DNA of 64,000 bases, taken from contig OZ234493.1 of NCBI GenBank assembly GCA_965153455.1, positions 33,284,213 to 33,348,212 of the forward strand, given 5' to 3'. Positions 12,601 through 24,947 of the stretch are shown piece after piece (the stretch's first letter is position 1; the number at the start of each line of letters is the position of its first letter). The stretch is from Sphagnum compactum. Taxonomy: Eukaryota; Bryophyta; Sphagnopsida; Sphagnales. The notes under the pieces were generated by a model that was given only the letters and a program-made list of their open reading frames with translations, made no database searches and was not told where the DNA came from. The position numbers and the translations under genes were made by a program.

Positions 12601-15600
12601 GGCCATCTTGTTTGGCATCCATAGTTATAATAGAAGGTTATTATGACATGTTATTTTGACATGGTAAGGTACAAATTAAAGTCCTCAGGAAGGTTTTTGT
12701 TAAAGAAACGAACATGAAATCCCTTGTTCCTACATCATGGCCACCAAATTTTTTAACTGGAAAACCAAATATTATAAGAAAAGATCATGTATTTATTAAA
12801 GAACCCAAAAGTGTACCTAGCTAGGGTTTTGTTAAAGAACTAAAATTCATGCTCCCATCTTTATGAGTGATGAAACTTGAGTGGTTCTTTTGATTTGAAA
12901 ACCCAAAACTAGATGGTTTTCTTTTGCAAGAAAAACCAAGACCTAGTTATTATTATTTTTAAATCAAATAATTGGACCTAACATTAGTAAAAACCTCAAA
13001 GTTTTTTGAGTTCCTTTCAAAGGTTATAAATATGTTGCTCTTAAATGACATCATGGTCTCTAAGTCCAAATTTAACATTTCCCATGTAAAATATGGCCTC
13101 TAATATGGGGCTTCATTTTAGAAATGAAGGTACCATTAGTGTTGATTCACCTTGTTCAAATTGCACTACTAACTTAAAAGGTCAATAAGCTTCCCACTTG
13201 GAGTCATTTTGTTACAATCCTTGATAAATGGTTGTCCAAATTGAAAGATAGTTATGCCAAACTTATTTAGATTCTAGTTGTTTTAAAAACTTTATTTAAT
13301 AAGTTATTATATAGACTACAATTGTTCTTAGTTGTATCTTCCCTTCATCTTTGAACATGGAGCTTCAAAACTTTTTGTAGAAGAATGTTGAGTTCCATCG
13401 CTTCATATTTTGGGTTGTGTGAAGATAAATGATATTTTTTTTTGTGATTTCTCCAAATCAATAAATAAAGTAATGTCTTGTTATTTATTTATAATCATGA
13501 AATTTCTTTTTTATTGTTGCCCTAAAATAATTGTTATTTTTTCTATTCATTTGAATGATCATACATCCAAAGTATTAAGTCAACATCATGTGGCATGCAT
13601 AAGTTGATTGTTAATGGGTTTTGTTTATGTGTTATGAAAACAATTAACAAACATTGAACATGGTGATAAGGATTGTTGACTAACGCTAATCCTAAGAGTT
13701 AGTCATGAAAACAAGTTCAATACTTGAATTTAATAATGTGATGGAGCTTGGCTTTTAAGATTGGCAATAGATATTTTCTATGAAAACTTCCAAAGAATAT
13801 GTCAATTTGAAGTCACGTATGTCAAACTTTTCATACAATATTTCAATATATTAAAGCAATAAAATTATTGGAAATGTTGATAATACAACTAAAAGGGCAC
13901 ATGCATATTAGAAATCATTTGTGTCATGTATTATAAACATGGTTAGGATGTACCTACCATGTTAATATTCCAACTTCCTGCATGAATTGAATGATGACAA
14001 ATTCATAATTTGAAATTGATTTCTTATGTTCATTTTTTCTCAAAAATTAAATAAATAAATGTTCTTGAGAATAAATTATTCAATATGTTTTTATTCATGT
14101 CTATATAGCTTTTTCAAAAATTGAAAGTGTTCCTTTTTTTTTATTAAAATTTTTTATTTATATTAAGTTTTGGTCATAGGTTTATAAATTGGGAATATTC
14201 CCTCCACCATTTTAGAAAATCAATAAAGTCCCATTTTTTCAGTTAATAAAATTCCAAATAAAATTATCTCTAGTGAAAAATGCTCCATATGCTTTTGTAG
14301 ATATGTTCATAATATTACGATCATTAATTTTCACATATTTCCCAATATTTCTTATTTCAAATGTTTTTAGAAATTCCAAACATTCTAAAATAACATACAT
14401 GTGATCAAAATTAACTTGCTTGAATAAATCTGATCTTTTTGATAATATCTTGATGAGGAGGAGGCTTGCACAACTTATGTTCTTGTTAAAAGTGAAAATA
14501 TTCTATAAAAATGCATATTTAAAACAAATTATTTCTAGATTGGTGACAATGTCATATGCATGTGAAAGTTTTGGTTCATTTTTCCACACAAATGTGTTTC
14601 TGAGTTGCATTGATAAGCCAAACCCTTTTCATCTCTTCTAAATCTTTTTCTAAAAACCACAATAAACTTTGAAAGAGTTTTGAACACCTCTATGAAATAT
14701 ACATGTATATTAAAATATGTGGAAACTTCTTTTTATTTTCAAAAAATAAAATGTTGTGTCATAATTGTTTGTCACCCCCACAACTTATATGTTTTCTTGC
14801 ATTTTATTATAGTGGAATTGTTTAATTATGGTGATTACTTTTCGTAAAAAATATAAAATTTTATTCAATGTAATGATTGCCTAGAGCAAGACCTTTGCTT
14901 ATACACTTAAACTGCTTTAGATTTTAGTATCATTTTACTAAGACAATAATCACTCAAGTGCATAAATAAAGGCATTGGATGATTACCTTTAAAATGTGTT
15001 TTTGATATATTGTGTTTATGCTTGCATTGCCAATTGCACAAACGAGCCGTTCTATCCGACTTGTCAATGTGCATACTTGTACATGTATAGAATATATGTT
15101 GTGGTTTGCCTCACATTTGACCCTACATTTATTTGCTTGTATATTCATATGATAATGTTTAAAAAGATGATAGTTTATATGATGTGCATAAGGTCAACTT
15201 TAAAATCATTTAAAAAAATTTTACTCTCATTGATAATTTTGCAAAGACTATATATTATTTTTATTTAGCATATATATATATATACCCAGTTAATGTTCTG
15301 GAAGTATGCATAGACCCTTATTTATCATATTTATCTAACATATAAAAATCAACATAACCATCCTATATTGGTTGAAAGTTGAAACTTCCAATATCTCTTC
15401 ACAACTAGAAATAAGAAGCCTATGGGTAATGTCCACAACTCCCTTTGCAATCCTTTGGTTTTTCTATTCTTCTAGTGACACAAATTTGGATTGGGTTTTG
15501 ATTCCACTTTTAGCTCCTTTGGTGATTGTTTTCAAGGCTTGGTCTCCTTTGCTTTGTGGGTGCCCATGGATGTGCTAGATGCTCCAAGCATTCCTTCATT

Positions 15601-16384
15601 TTTATTTATCCTAAGATTGGCCCTCAAGCCTTGAGGAAAGTAAATTGCTTGTCATTGCTTCTATTTTTACATGAATAAAACCTCTCAAATAGTTAGTTGT
15701 TGAATGTGCATCCAAATAATTAAGCCTTGATGACTTTTGCAAGAATAACTTTTGCGTGTTTTTTTACCAACTAAAAGCGGTTAAATGAAGTCTCCTATTA
15801 CTTCTATTCTAAACGCCTAGTATTTGAAATTGGGGATTCATAAGGGATTGCATTATGTATTCAAAAATCATGTATGTTGCACCTAAAGGGTAGAATCACC
15901 CATCAATGAACATTCATGAATGAGCGAACATTAAGGTATTTCAAATAATGAATCGTTAGCAAACATTGCCTAGTTAGTGACCGTTTTCATTGATATCTTA
16001 AAATCCAAATGACTGGTTCTTAAAACTTGTGGTTGAGATTCCTTAACCCTCCATTAAGGAATATTGTTTTGTGTTCATCAATGGGCTTCAAAACTCCCCT
16101 ACGCCAAAAATATTTCCCTTGTTCAGTTGCCTCTTTGTATTTGGTAATGGGTAATCAAGGAAAATTAGAGTACTTGGAATGAATGGCACTTATAAGTTCC
16201 CCTCACTATTTCATAGTACATAGTTAACTATGGTCTAACCGGCGGGGTAAGACAAGTTGGCTGATGTAGCTGAGATGACATCAGTTGACACAAGGATGAG
16301 AATGTGTTAACAACAAGAACAAGAAACCCCTAATAAATAAAGAAACTATCATACATCCAACTAATGTGTGACACTTCTTTTGTC
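9661..16384. other. Intergenic AT-rich DNA
   Basis: No gene recognised. The phrase CTTACCATTTCGGC near 9978 reappears inverted near 10288 (GCCGAAATGGTAAAGG), forming a 300-bp interval between opposed copies, and a related phrase AATGGTAAAGGTGCTAT lies at 41876. Minus ORF 10632-10922 and plus ORF 15372-15578 (a hydrophobic 68-mer) have no domain I recognise. Base composition and frequent stops argue against genes. Confidence 0.5.
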
Positions 16385-16710
16385 CAATATTTGTTGGCCT
16401 TTGCCTTGGTAGGCAAGGATATTGAAGAGTTTATATTCATTATAGAGTAGAGTAGCTTAAGGGATTTTGGTCCCTACTTATATAAGGATTTTGGAAAGAT
16501 GATGTTTTGGCTTGTGTTGAAACTTGAGATGAGTTGTAGAGTTATAATATTTTGAAGGATTTTGGTTTCTTTTAAAGGATTTTTTTTTGGTAGATTATAG
16601 TAAATTGCATGATGAAATATTTGAGTTTCCATAATATTCTTCTTTTTGCCTTAATAAGATAACTTTTTAATTTAAATGGCAAGGCCACAGTAGTGTGACA
16701 CACACCCCTT
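16385..16710 (-). mobile_element. Dispersed repeat family A, copy 3 (inverted)
   Basis: The reverse complement of this stretch aligns along its length with 5330-5610, including TATCTTATTAAGGCAAAA, GGAAACTCAAATATTTCAT and CCCTTAAGCTACT. It ends in a CCTTGCCTACCAAGGC hairpin, as copy 1 does. It has diverged by small indels. Confidence 0.75.
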
Positions 16711-17587
16711 GTTTATTTTAGAAAAGGAGGTTTCAATAATTTCAAATTTAATTTTTCAGAATTTCAACACTTGGGGAGGGAAAAAGTTATGCAAAACACA
16801 TCTTGTAAATTCTGCATTTGTAAATAGTAATCAAATTTTGATCCTTTTGACAAAAATATCAATAAAATTTTCTCCTTCTTTTCAGCTAGACCTTTTGCCT
16901 CATCATTTTTTGTGCACAACATCATAAGTAGTAAAGAGGTAGGGCATGCAATCACCAGAAACAAACTGCCAGATACAAAGCAAAATGCATTAACTTGGTT
17001 AAGCAAATCATCAACTTTGTTTTATTATATATATGAGCTGCTACAAACATACATGTCCAAAGAACTTATTTCAGACTTGTTGATCCGGATCATGCATGTG
17101 TGTATCAAAAGACTACACTGATCTGGGTGTAAAAAACTGAATTGATTCACACGAGATCTATCTGCATGCAAATTAGTTCTCAGTGTGAATCTTTAATCAG
17201 CCTCCAAAAGAATTGTCTAATTCAAAATGGGTTTTTTCAAATAATTTGTTTCCTGAAAGAATGAAACCAGGAATGATTCAAATTGGGTCCTAGTGTAAAA
17301 AGTCTAGATCCAGGCTAATCTGCTTGAAGTCTGTAGCAGCAACATGATCTCCTTCTAATTAGTCTTCCATCGACTACAAAGAATTAATAGAAATGCAATA
17401 AGTATCTCTAGCTAGTCCGTAAGAGACACCATTTGGGAAATCAAAGGTACTAGACTTGAAAAACAACAATGTACTCGATCACCCTTTTTGAGACTAATGT
17501 GATCCTATTCTGCATGACTCCTTCGACATTGTCCAGCAGCAAGTATTCAGCGTCTGAACATTTTTGCATTTCATATTCAGACAAGAA
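16711..17587. other. Downstream flank of the AGP gene
   Basis: Normal-complexity DNA below the minus-strand AGP stop at 17588, so it should include the AGP 3' UTR and terminator. No clear AATAAA at the expected distance was recognised. No second gene is seen. Confidence 0.4.
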
Positions 17588-18001
17588 TCAGCTGCTAGCT
17601 GCTGCTATAAACACAAGTGCACTGATTAAGCTGATGACAGCGGTTGTGAACGAAGGCAATGATGAAGCTGAGACAGCAGCAGAGATTGGAGCCACGGGTG
17701 CAGGAGCCGGAGCATAATATCCAGGAGGAGCAGGGCCTGGAGCAGCTGAGACTCCAGAAGGTTTTGGAGCGGGAACTGGAGCAGCTACATGGCCACGTCG
17801 TCTTCCAGGCAAGTGGGTAGTTGGAGCGGAAGCAGCAGGCGCGGGTCCTGGAGAGTAAGCTTTGGTAGTCCATGAGGGGCGGCTTGGAGCAGGAGCCGGC
17901 GCCCAGGCTGCACTCACTGGTGTAGTCGATACGCAGAAAACCGATAATAGAACCAGTGCGATCACGGTCATTTGTGCAAACATCCTCATGATCGTCGTCA
18001 T
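17588..18001 (-). CDS. Classical arabinogalactan protein, GPI-anchor type
   Basis: A single exon encodes 137 residues. An N-terminal hydrophobic stretch (FAQMTVIALVLLSVF, roughly residues 8-22) followed by PVSAAWAP is a secretory signal with a likely cut after the Ala pair. The middle (about 32-110) is dominated by Ala-Pro, Ser-Pro and Pro-Ala dipeptides such as APAPAPS and APAPAPVAP, the substrate pattern for prolyl hydroxylation and arabinogalactan addition. It is broken by a basic patch, PGRRRGH. The C terminus (TTAVISLISALVFIAAASS) is the hydrophobic tail expected of a GPI-anchor signal. The predicted product is an extracellular plasma-membrane-anchored proteoglycan; family members act in growth and wall signalling, but a specific role cannot be inferred. 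The first ATG was chosen; Met5 or Met7 would also work. Confidence 0.85.
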   Translation of the reverse strand: MTTIMRMFAQMTVIALVLLSVFCVSTTPVSAAWAPAPAPSRPSWTTKAYSPGPAPAASAPTTHLPGRRRGHVAAPVPAPKPSGVSAAPGPAPPGYYAPAPAPVAPISAAVSASSLPSFTTAVISLISALVFIAAASS

Positions 18002-18126
18002 GTGAGAATTAGTCCCGAACTCCTGATCTGGTCCGATCTGCTATATATCTGGGCTGCAGCTTCCACTCGTGTTCCGGATTGCAGATAGCTACCTTCCACT
18101 AGTCCAGAGCCGGATTGCTACAGATC

Positions 18127-18137
18127 TATTATAAAAA
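18127..18137. promoter_or_regulatory. Overlapping TATA motifs facing both ways
   Basis: The same AT block reads TATAAAAA on the plus strand (18130-18137) and TTATAATAG on the minus strand (18127-18135). The plus reading lies about 240 bp before the small ORF at 18379, the minus reading about 125 bp before the AGP start. This suits a shared divergent promoter but is not proof. A second minus-strand candidate, ATATATAG, lies at 18041-18048. Confidence 0.4.
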
Positions 18138-18378
18138 TGCAGATCAGACGCTTTACTGGCAATAAAAAACTCATGAAACTAGAATTTCTAGTCACTACAA
18201 AATGGACCCAACAAACAATACTATCAACACAAGTACAGTAGTGCATGCAGTGGAGATTGCAGAGAATTGAAGCACAAAAACCTTGCACACACTACTAGCT
18301 TGCAGCTGAAAGAGGCAGATGAGAGATGTCCGAGAGTGAGTGAGCTCGCTCTAGATTCAGTAGCGACGAGGAGTAGAT

Positions 18379-18531
18379 ATGGAGGTGGGAGAGAGAGTAG
18401 AGAAGGGCGGCAGCAGCAGCAGCGACAGGCCATGGTTGCAATGGCGGTCCTTGGAGCGTGGAGCAGCCATAGCCATTGCCGCCGGTGGCGCCACCTTCCT
18501 CTCTTCATCGTCACACCTTACTAGCCTATAA
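18379..18531 (+). CDS. Possible 50-residue membrane protein, unrecognised
   Basis: The ATG at 18379 opens a 51-codon frame ending in TAA at 18529-18531. The product starts MEVGERVEKGGSSSSDRPW, continues through a basic stretch (QWRSLERG), and ends with a small-residue hydrophobic run AAIAIAAGGATFL before SSSSHLTSL. That layout would suit a short single-pass membrane peptide. The region is more GC-rich than its surroundings and lies head to head with the AGP gene. Competing evidence: other frames on both strands are also open here (plus 18267-18524, minus 18224-18514), a usual effect of GC-rich DNA, and there is no family match I can name. It could also be the 5' UTR or first exon of a longer gene. 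Confidence 0.3.
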   Translation: MEVGERVEKGGSSSSDRPWLQWRSLERGAAIAIAAGGATFLSSSSHLTSL

Positions 18532-18699
18532 TAAGGTTTTCTTTTTTTCTTTTTTTTGGCGAGAATTCGTATCTTGGTGAATGCTTTTGCAGAAGGAAAG
18601 GAACCAAAAAAAAAAAAAAAAAGCCAATGAATTTTTTGGGGATTTTTTTCGCCATTTTTCGAAATAGATTTTATTAAATTAGCCATATCTAGACCTAGG

Positions 18700-19650
18700 C
18701 ACTTCCTAAGTCGCCACTTGTATTAGGACTTTTGTCAAAATGCTCCAGTCCTCGCCATTTAATTCTAAGTCATGCTTTGGGGGGGGGTGGGGTTCCTCGC
18801 CAGTGTATCGACTTGAGGAATTTGGCAAAAAAATAAAAAGGGCCCCCTGTACTATATATTTATCAGGAAATTAATTTAATTTAATTTAATTGCCAGGCCA
18901 TTTGCTTTCAACAAATGCTACCTTCTTCACATTACACAAGTTCCAGGGGATTTTTTATTTTTTTAAAATTTTTTTTTCAAATTTTTGAATTAACAGTTTG
19001 GCGATTTTATTCCAAAAGAAATAAAGCAAAATTAGTCGAATTTTTTACACTAAAAATAATTTTTTTCCAAAAATCCAAGTAATTATTACCCTTTTTACAC
19101 TGGGAGTAGGCAAGCTCATTAACTATCTGATGCTTTTTTTGGCCCAAATAAGACTTGTCCAAAATAGTGTAAATTAAAAATGGGAGGAGAAGAATTGTGG
19201 TGTGATTTTTTGGCCACGATTTTCGCCATTAAAAAAAAATTTGCCAGCTCTTTACCATCTGGCAATTTTGCCTTTATTTAAACACAATTCAAATTTGAGG
19301 TGTGTAATGGTTGCCAGACCCATTATTAAATCATGCCCACAAATGTGGTGCCATTTTTGCCACTAAAAATTTAATTATGGTCCCCAAAAATAGGCACATT
19401 CATTCCACTTAAGACCTTCTTATATAGTGCACTATATATTAAAGGGGCAGCTTCAATCTTTCAACATCATATGTTTTGTCAAATAAATTAATATTAGATA
19501 ATTAATTTTCCAAAAAAAGATTCCATGTTCAAAAAAAATTTAATTATTCCTGAATATTCTCAAAAATATTCCTTATATATTTTTCCTTCACAGAATTTGG
19601 TTATTTGAGAAGAAGAAAAAAAATTTGGAAAAAAAATTTTAATTTTGTCA
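18700..19650. other. AT-rich region rich in TTTCGCCA/TGGCGAAA-type words
   Basis: Words such as TTCGCCAT, TTTGCCAG, TTGGCGA and GGCAATTTTGCC recur, separated by poly-T and poly-A. The same vocabulary appears at 51.7-52.5 kb between RPL7 and RPL10, and around 49.2 kb. No gene. It may be an old dispersed element family close to genes. Confidence 0.4.
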
Positions 19651-22084
19651 TTTCTACAAAATGATATAATTAGTAGTCTCCAAGTTGTCAAGGTACTATG
19701 GTATGGTAACTCTCACCATGTTTGGATGTATGAGAATAGAAACACAATTGAATGTTTGGATGTATGAGAATAGAAACTCACAATTTATAAAGATATCATC
19801 AAAATTAAAGTGGGCCATGTTATGTGAGTCTACAACTACAACACTTTGCAGCCTGTCATGACAATTCTCTAGACCAACAAAAGACAAATTCCCTTCCAAT
19901 TTTGGCCTATGATTTCCCAACCATTAATTTAAAGTTTTAAGCCTCAATTGGAGGTCTAATTGGCCGCCAATTGTAGACAAGAGGGCCTGAAAACATGGGG
20001 GTGGTGTTTTTTTATAGTGGGTTTTGGATGGTTTCAATTTAGGGTTTCAAGTTTCAAACCCTAGTGTTCTTTCATGGTATGTGAACTAGGTGGTATGTAA
20101 TTTAATGTTTGAGCACACTAGTTGCAAGGGCAATGTACAAGATTGAAATGGGAAATGCCCACACCCAGTTCCTCTGTATTAGGGTTTACTATGAGAAAAA
20201 AAAAAATGGCGAAATAGGCTTTAGTTCCTATGTATTAGGGTTTAAACCCTAATACGATAAAATTGCTCATTAGCGATGAACGCGTACTTATCATGGAACA
20301 TTTTTTTAAATATTTTTCTCATTCATTCATTCATTAATCAAAATTTGAACGATTTTTGTGTCATTGGATGCACAAATTGGAGGGTTACAAATTCTCTTTC
20401 AGTGTCAATTGTAAAGGAGCAATGCAAAAGACACAGGAAGGAAGAGGATAAACGATCGTTTGCTTGAATGTTTTTGGAAAAATAGTTTTAGAGCTCTCTT
20501 TGGTTCTAGGCTCGTATCTTCCTCATTTTTAGTCCATTTAAAATGGTTTAAAATCTTATGGATGCACCAACTACAAAAACTTTACAAAACCTTTTAATGG
20601 TGATTAGTCAATTAGCTATTTAACCTCAAAAACCTCGAGGTGCAAATGTAGTGTCGGTTCCACAAAGGGGAGAGGTTAGTTAGCAAGTTTGCCTTTCACA
20701 ATCATTCACATTGGCAAAAAGCTATGCCAACTCCTTCCACGTGTAATTGATTCAATTAGGTGTGATTAAATCGTCACAAGTTGTGCCGATAGGAAGGGTG
20801 TTCATGTCCATTTGATATTCATGACAAAAGCCAATATTTTGTTGGGGGCACCACCATGGTTTGTCAAGCTCCTTATTTTTTAACAACCATGATTATAACC
20901 CTAAGACTTGGGCTTGCTAACATGTTCAAATTAGTGGCCACGTTTCGTGAAAATGGAGAAATGTCAACTTCATCTACATGATTGGCAAATGTTATGTCAC
21001 AAGATGAATTTTTGGATACAAGAATTGTGAAAACAACCTTTGTTGTTGCACCATCGCACGTAACAGAAAACAAGGCTACAAGAATTGCTTATTAAATCGA
21101 CAATTGATTGTGCAAGGATTGCACCAAGAATGATGTTTATAAATAATGAACATAAGACTTTGTGTTTGACTACTTCATTGGTTAATAAGTATCATCCAAC
21201 ATGAATCTCATTGGACTTTGGAGTTCAACCATTAATGTTAGGGTGAGTAGCCATGGTCAGCTGGGGTTCACATCGACAATTTTTGAACTTTGTCCATTCC
21301 AAATACAAACTTCCTTGGGCGAATCAAAGAAAGTTTATGGGATGACAAGCCAAACAATATTTGGACAAGGCCATTGTGACAAATGCCATGTCATCTAATG
21401 TGCTAATGGGTGGGGTAGTTTTATACCCCATGGGTTTTGCATTGGATTTTTGGAAGGAATCTACATGTTACAAGCCAACATTATGCACCCAAAATTGTCA
21501 CTCGACTCTAAACCATGCCCTACTACAATTTCCCATAACCAATCAAATATGTTTTTGAAAATGTGATTGCCATAGATTTTGTTTAAAGTTTAAGGTTACA
21601 TAAAAAACATGAATTTTTTTAATGTAATAGGAGGGTGCCTTATTGTGGATAAATTTTCTTGGTGAAGGGGGGAAACATTTTTTCACTACAAGGAATCTTG
21701 TCCATACCAACCCAAGTGTTTTGTGACTTGTGTCCAAATCAACCATATTTGCAATTGCCATTTAAATTATCCTTTGTCACATTATGGTAATAATGTCTTT
21801 TAGTTTTATATTTAATTAAAAAATGGTCTTAAATTGTAAATGCAATTATGACTTGCAACTATTGTTGGTTTGGATGAAAATGAAAATGAAAAGTGTGTTC
21901 ATATATCCACAACTAATGGCATCCAACAATAAATGAAAGCTTAATTGTTTTTGTGACAAACAATGTGGTTCATAAGTGACTAAACAACATGTGGCATTTT
22001 GTTCAAGTTGAATTACAACTGTATATCATAGTTGTAAATGTACATGTGTTAATATTTAATTAATGCATGCATTATGCCATGTTA
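19651..22084. other. Intergenic DNA with short duplications
   Basis: A 35-bp direct repeat (TGTTTGGATGTATGAGAATA and following bases) occurs near 19719 and 19754. No gene is recognised; the minus frame 20873-21073 and plus frames 21201-21558 lack domains. Confidence 0.4.
20232..20255. repeat. 24-bp perfect palindrome of telomere-like words
   Basis: GTATTAGGGTTT is followed directly by its reverse complement AAACCCTAATAC with no loop. A related half-site, TGTATTAGGGTTTACTA, lies about 55 bp upstream near 20176. Confidence 0.9.
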
Positions 22085-22880
22085 GTGTAGTTACATAGGT
22101 TTAAACAACCCTTACGTAGGCCCTTAAGTAGCCCAAGTACCCTAGGCAACCCTTATGTATCTAAATAAATGTTAAATAAGCCTTTAAGTAAGTTCTAGGT
22201 AAGCCTTAGGTAGCTTAAGTTGCCCCTAGGTAGGCGCCTAGGTCCTTTAGTTATTCTAGGTAGCATGTAAATAGGCTTGTACATACCCTAATTAATCTAA
22301 ACAAACCTTAGGTAACCCTTACATAGCCTAGGTAGCCTAGGCAACCCCTAGGTACCCAAAACATATGTAACCCCTAAATAGCCTAAACAACCCCTAGGTA
22401 GGTCCTTAAGTATTCTAGGTAACTTAAATAGCCCCTTGGTAACACTTAGGTGATTTAGTAGTTGTTAGGTAACCTATGTAACTCCTATGCACCTAAGGAA
22501 CCCCTAGGTAGGTCCTTAAGTACTCTATGTAACTTAAATAGTCCCTTAATAACACTTAGCTAGGTAGCTTAACAACCTTTAAGTAACCTATGCGATTCTT
22601 ATGCGCTTAAACAACCCTTCGGTAGCCTAGGTAGCTTAGGCGACCCCTTAAATTGCCTAGGTAGGCCTTAACTAGACCCTAATGAGTAACCTAAATAGGA
22701 CCATAGGTACCCTAATTAGTTTAAATAGCCCCCAAATAAGCCCCTAGGTAGCCTAAGTAGCCTTTAAATACCTTAGGTGATCCCTTGGTAACCTAAGCAA
22801 CCCTTACGTAGTCTAATTAATCCTTAAGCAACCCCTAAGTAGTTGACATAGTCTAGGGTAGGTTGAGTAGGTCACATAGG
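22085..22880. repeat. Degenerate array of CCTAGGTA / CCCTTAAGTA modules
   Basis: About 800 bp is built almost entirely from short variants of CCTAGGTAGCC, ACCCCTAGGTAGG, CCTTAAGTA and TAACCTA. The local period is about 10-20 bp and irregular. A longer unit, starting ACCCCTAGGTAGGTCCTTAA, occurs at about 22393 and again near 22499, showing a 106-bp higher-order duplication. CCTAGG and CTTAAG are themselves palindromes. No reading frame runs through it. Confidence 0.85.
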
Positions 22881-24617
22881 GAGGTTTTAAAAAAAATATT
22901 AAAATATGGTTCCATTTCATATTACATAAAAGAAAAGTTGGTGCAATTGTCAACACTTTGCCTTTCAATGTGGAGGTGAAGGTGAAAAAAAAAAATTTAT
23001 CTATTTTTCCTTTCTACAAAACTTATTTATGCATAGATTTGGAATTCTACAACCTTTTTTATGAACAATCTTAATTTGTCCAAATTTCTTTAAATGAAGT
23101 GAAACAGATTCAAGAAAGCTCAAAGCATAATTAACAAAATACAAATTTTTATATGCAAATCAAAACTCAAATTAGTCTATTATTCTTCTTACCAAAACTT
23201 CAAAATAAAATAATTTGATGTTCAAATTCAAAACTCAAGTTATGTCCAAAACTCTACAACAAATCCTTTTTAAACTTCCTATTTAAAAGTTCAAATTAAT
23301 GTTAATTTGTATGCTATCCAAATAATTATCTTTCAATAAACTACATATTTGTAATATTTAAATTTTATTTCAAATTTTACGTTCTATAGAAACATTGCAA
23401 ATTACTACATATGTCACCACATATTAAAACCACCCCTAAACAAAATGAATTGATAAAGAATTTTAGGTGCACCATGTAAAAAAAAATTGGTGTTTTTAAT
23501 ATTACAAAATACGTGAATAAAAATATAGGGTTCCATGTATTGATTGTTGCAAAATTTTATAATTCAACTAACTCTATAAAAAAAATTAGATCTTTATTTT
23601 GAAAATATATATTAATTAATATAAGGTATGCAATGAAAAAAATATAACATATGTACTAAAAACTTTAGGTTTTAGTTATTAATAGGTTCAATTAGTAGGT
23701 CAATAAATGAATGAATATTAGTAAATGAACTTATAACCGAATGTGAAGGAAGATGAAGCAAAGGATGGTAAATGATAATTTCATTCTACTCTTCTAATTT
23801 AGGTTTCTATACTAACATATTGTCATTTAAAACATCAAAATCTATAAACAACAATAAACCTATAAAAAACAAAGAATCAGATATGGTAAAAATGTTCAAA
23901 AATTAATAATTTGCACTTAAATCATTTCTGCAATTAATTCAAAAAAAATTCAAAACAATACAAAATTGAAAAATAGAATCAAAATGTACAAAGAATAATA
24001 ATGTTTTTTGAAAATCAAAGTAGTTCCTTTTCTAAATTATAATCTAATTTTTTTCCAAAAAAACTACAACATACATCTCCTAATTCAAAATCAAAACCCC
24101 TCAAGAGATATTTCCTAATTTCCCACCATGCATAAACCAATTTCAAAACATACACTTTAAATGGGGATTTTGTTCTACCAACTCCCAATTATCTAACTGG
24201 AGGATATGCTAAGTATGTATGGTATGTTAAGAAAACTAGTTTCTATAAGATGATCTTACCATTTTTATTTTCATCTTCATCATTTTTCACAACTTCAAGT
24301 ACTAAAATTAATTTTAAATACATATATAAGGTATCAAAATTTTATGCAAACAAAAAAATATAATTAAATTTATGGTGGATTAAATATGAGCATGCTAAAA
24401 AATTAGGTATTATTAATAGGTGAGGGAAAATGGGTTCCTTCACATAATACCATCCAAACAATACCTTGTTTGTTTGATGTAGGTGGAGTAGAATGTTAAC
24501 ATTTAATGTCCCCCCTAAGAATATTTCCTCCACAAAGGGCAAACAATTCAAAAAACATAATGCTCATAAAAGGTGGTCATTATGTTTTTTCAAAATGCTT
24601 GCCCTCATTTTTCTCCT
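22881..24617. other. AT-rich intergenic DNA
   Basis: No gene, element end or tandem repeat recognised. Poly-A/T tracts and frequent stops in all frames. Confidence 0.5.
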
Positions 24618-24947
24618 TGTGATACCCAACAAGTATCACTTTAAAATAAATTTAAAAATTTAAATTTAAAAAAAAGTTTTAAAAAACCTTCAAATATGTT
24701 ATTATGTTTTTTAAAGCCTTTAGCAATGAACTTTACTAGATTTGGGCCTACACTTGGCTCCACCTCACACAAGCCCTTATTTTAGTAAAGCCCAATGCCT
24801 TGGGTCTTAACCTAACAAATCCAACCCATTTCAAATAGTTTCAAATCTAGCCCATTCCATGCCTATTTGGGGCACATGTGACCTTGGTTTCAAAATCCTT
24901 TGTTCGACCACATTAAAGACCCTATTTTGAGGATTTGAGGTGCTACA
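24618..24947. mobile_element. Weak candidate solo LTR
   Basis: Starts TGTGATACCC and ends GGTGCTACA, similar to ends of plant Ty3-type LTRs (TG...CA with short inverted ends, two mismatches). The 330-bp length is plausible. The flanking five bases (CTCCT and CCCAC) do not match, so there is no target-site duplication, and no internal domain lies nearby. Confidence 0.25.

Noticed and set aside
15372-15578. 68-residue hydrophobic plus ORF
   Set aside because: It resembles a membrane protein in composition only, with no motif, no splice partners and no conserved neighbour.
18224-18686. Minus ORFs of 96 and 109 residues upstream of the AGP gene
   Set aside because: Their peptides are poly-Cys, poly-Phe and poly-Lys tracts of low complexity; the plus frame at 18379 looks more natural.
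24618-24947. A full LTR retrotransposon around the candidate LTR
   Set aside because: No gag, protease, RT, RNase H or integrase motif was seen on either side, and there is no second LTR or matching target duplication.
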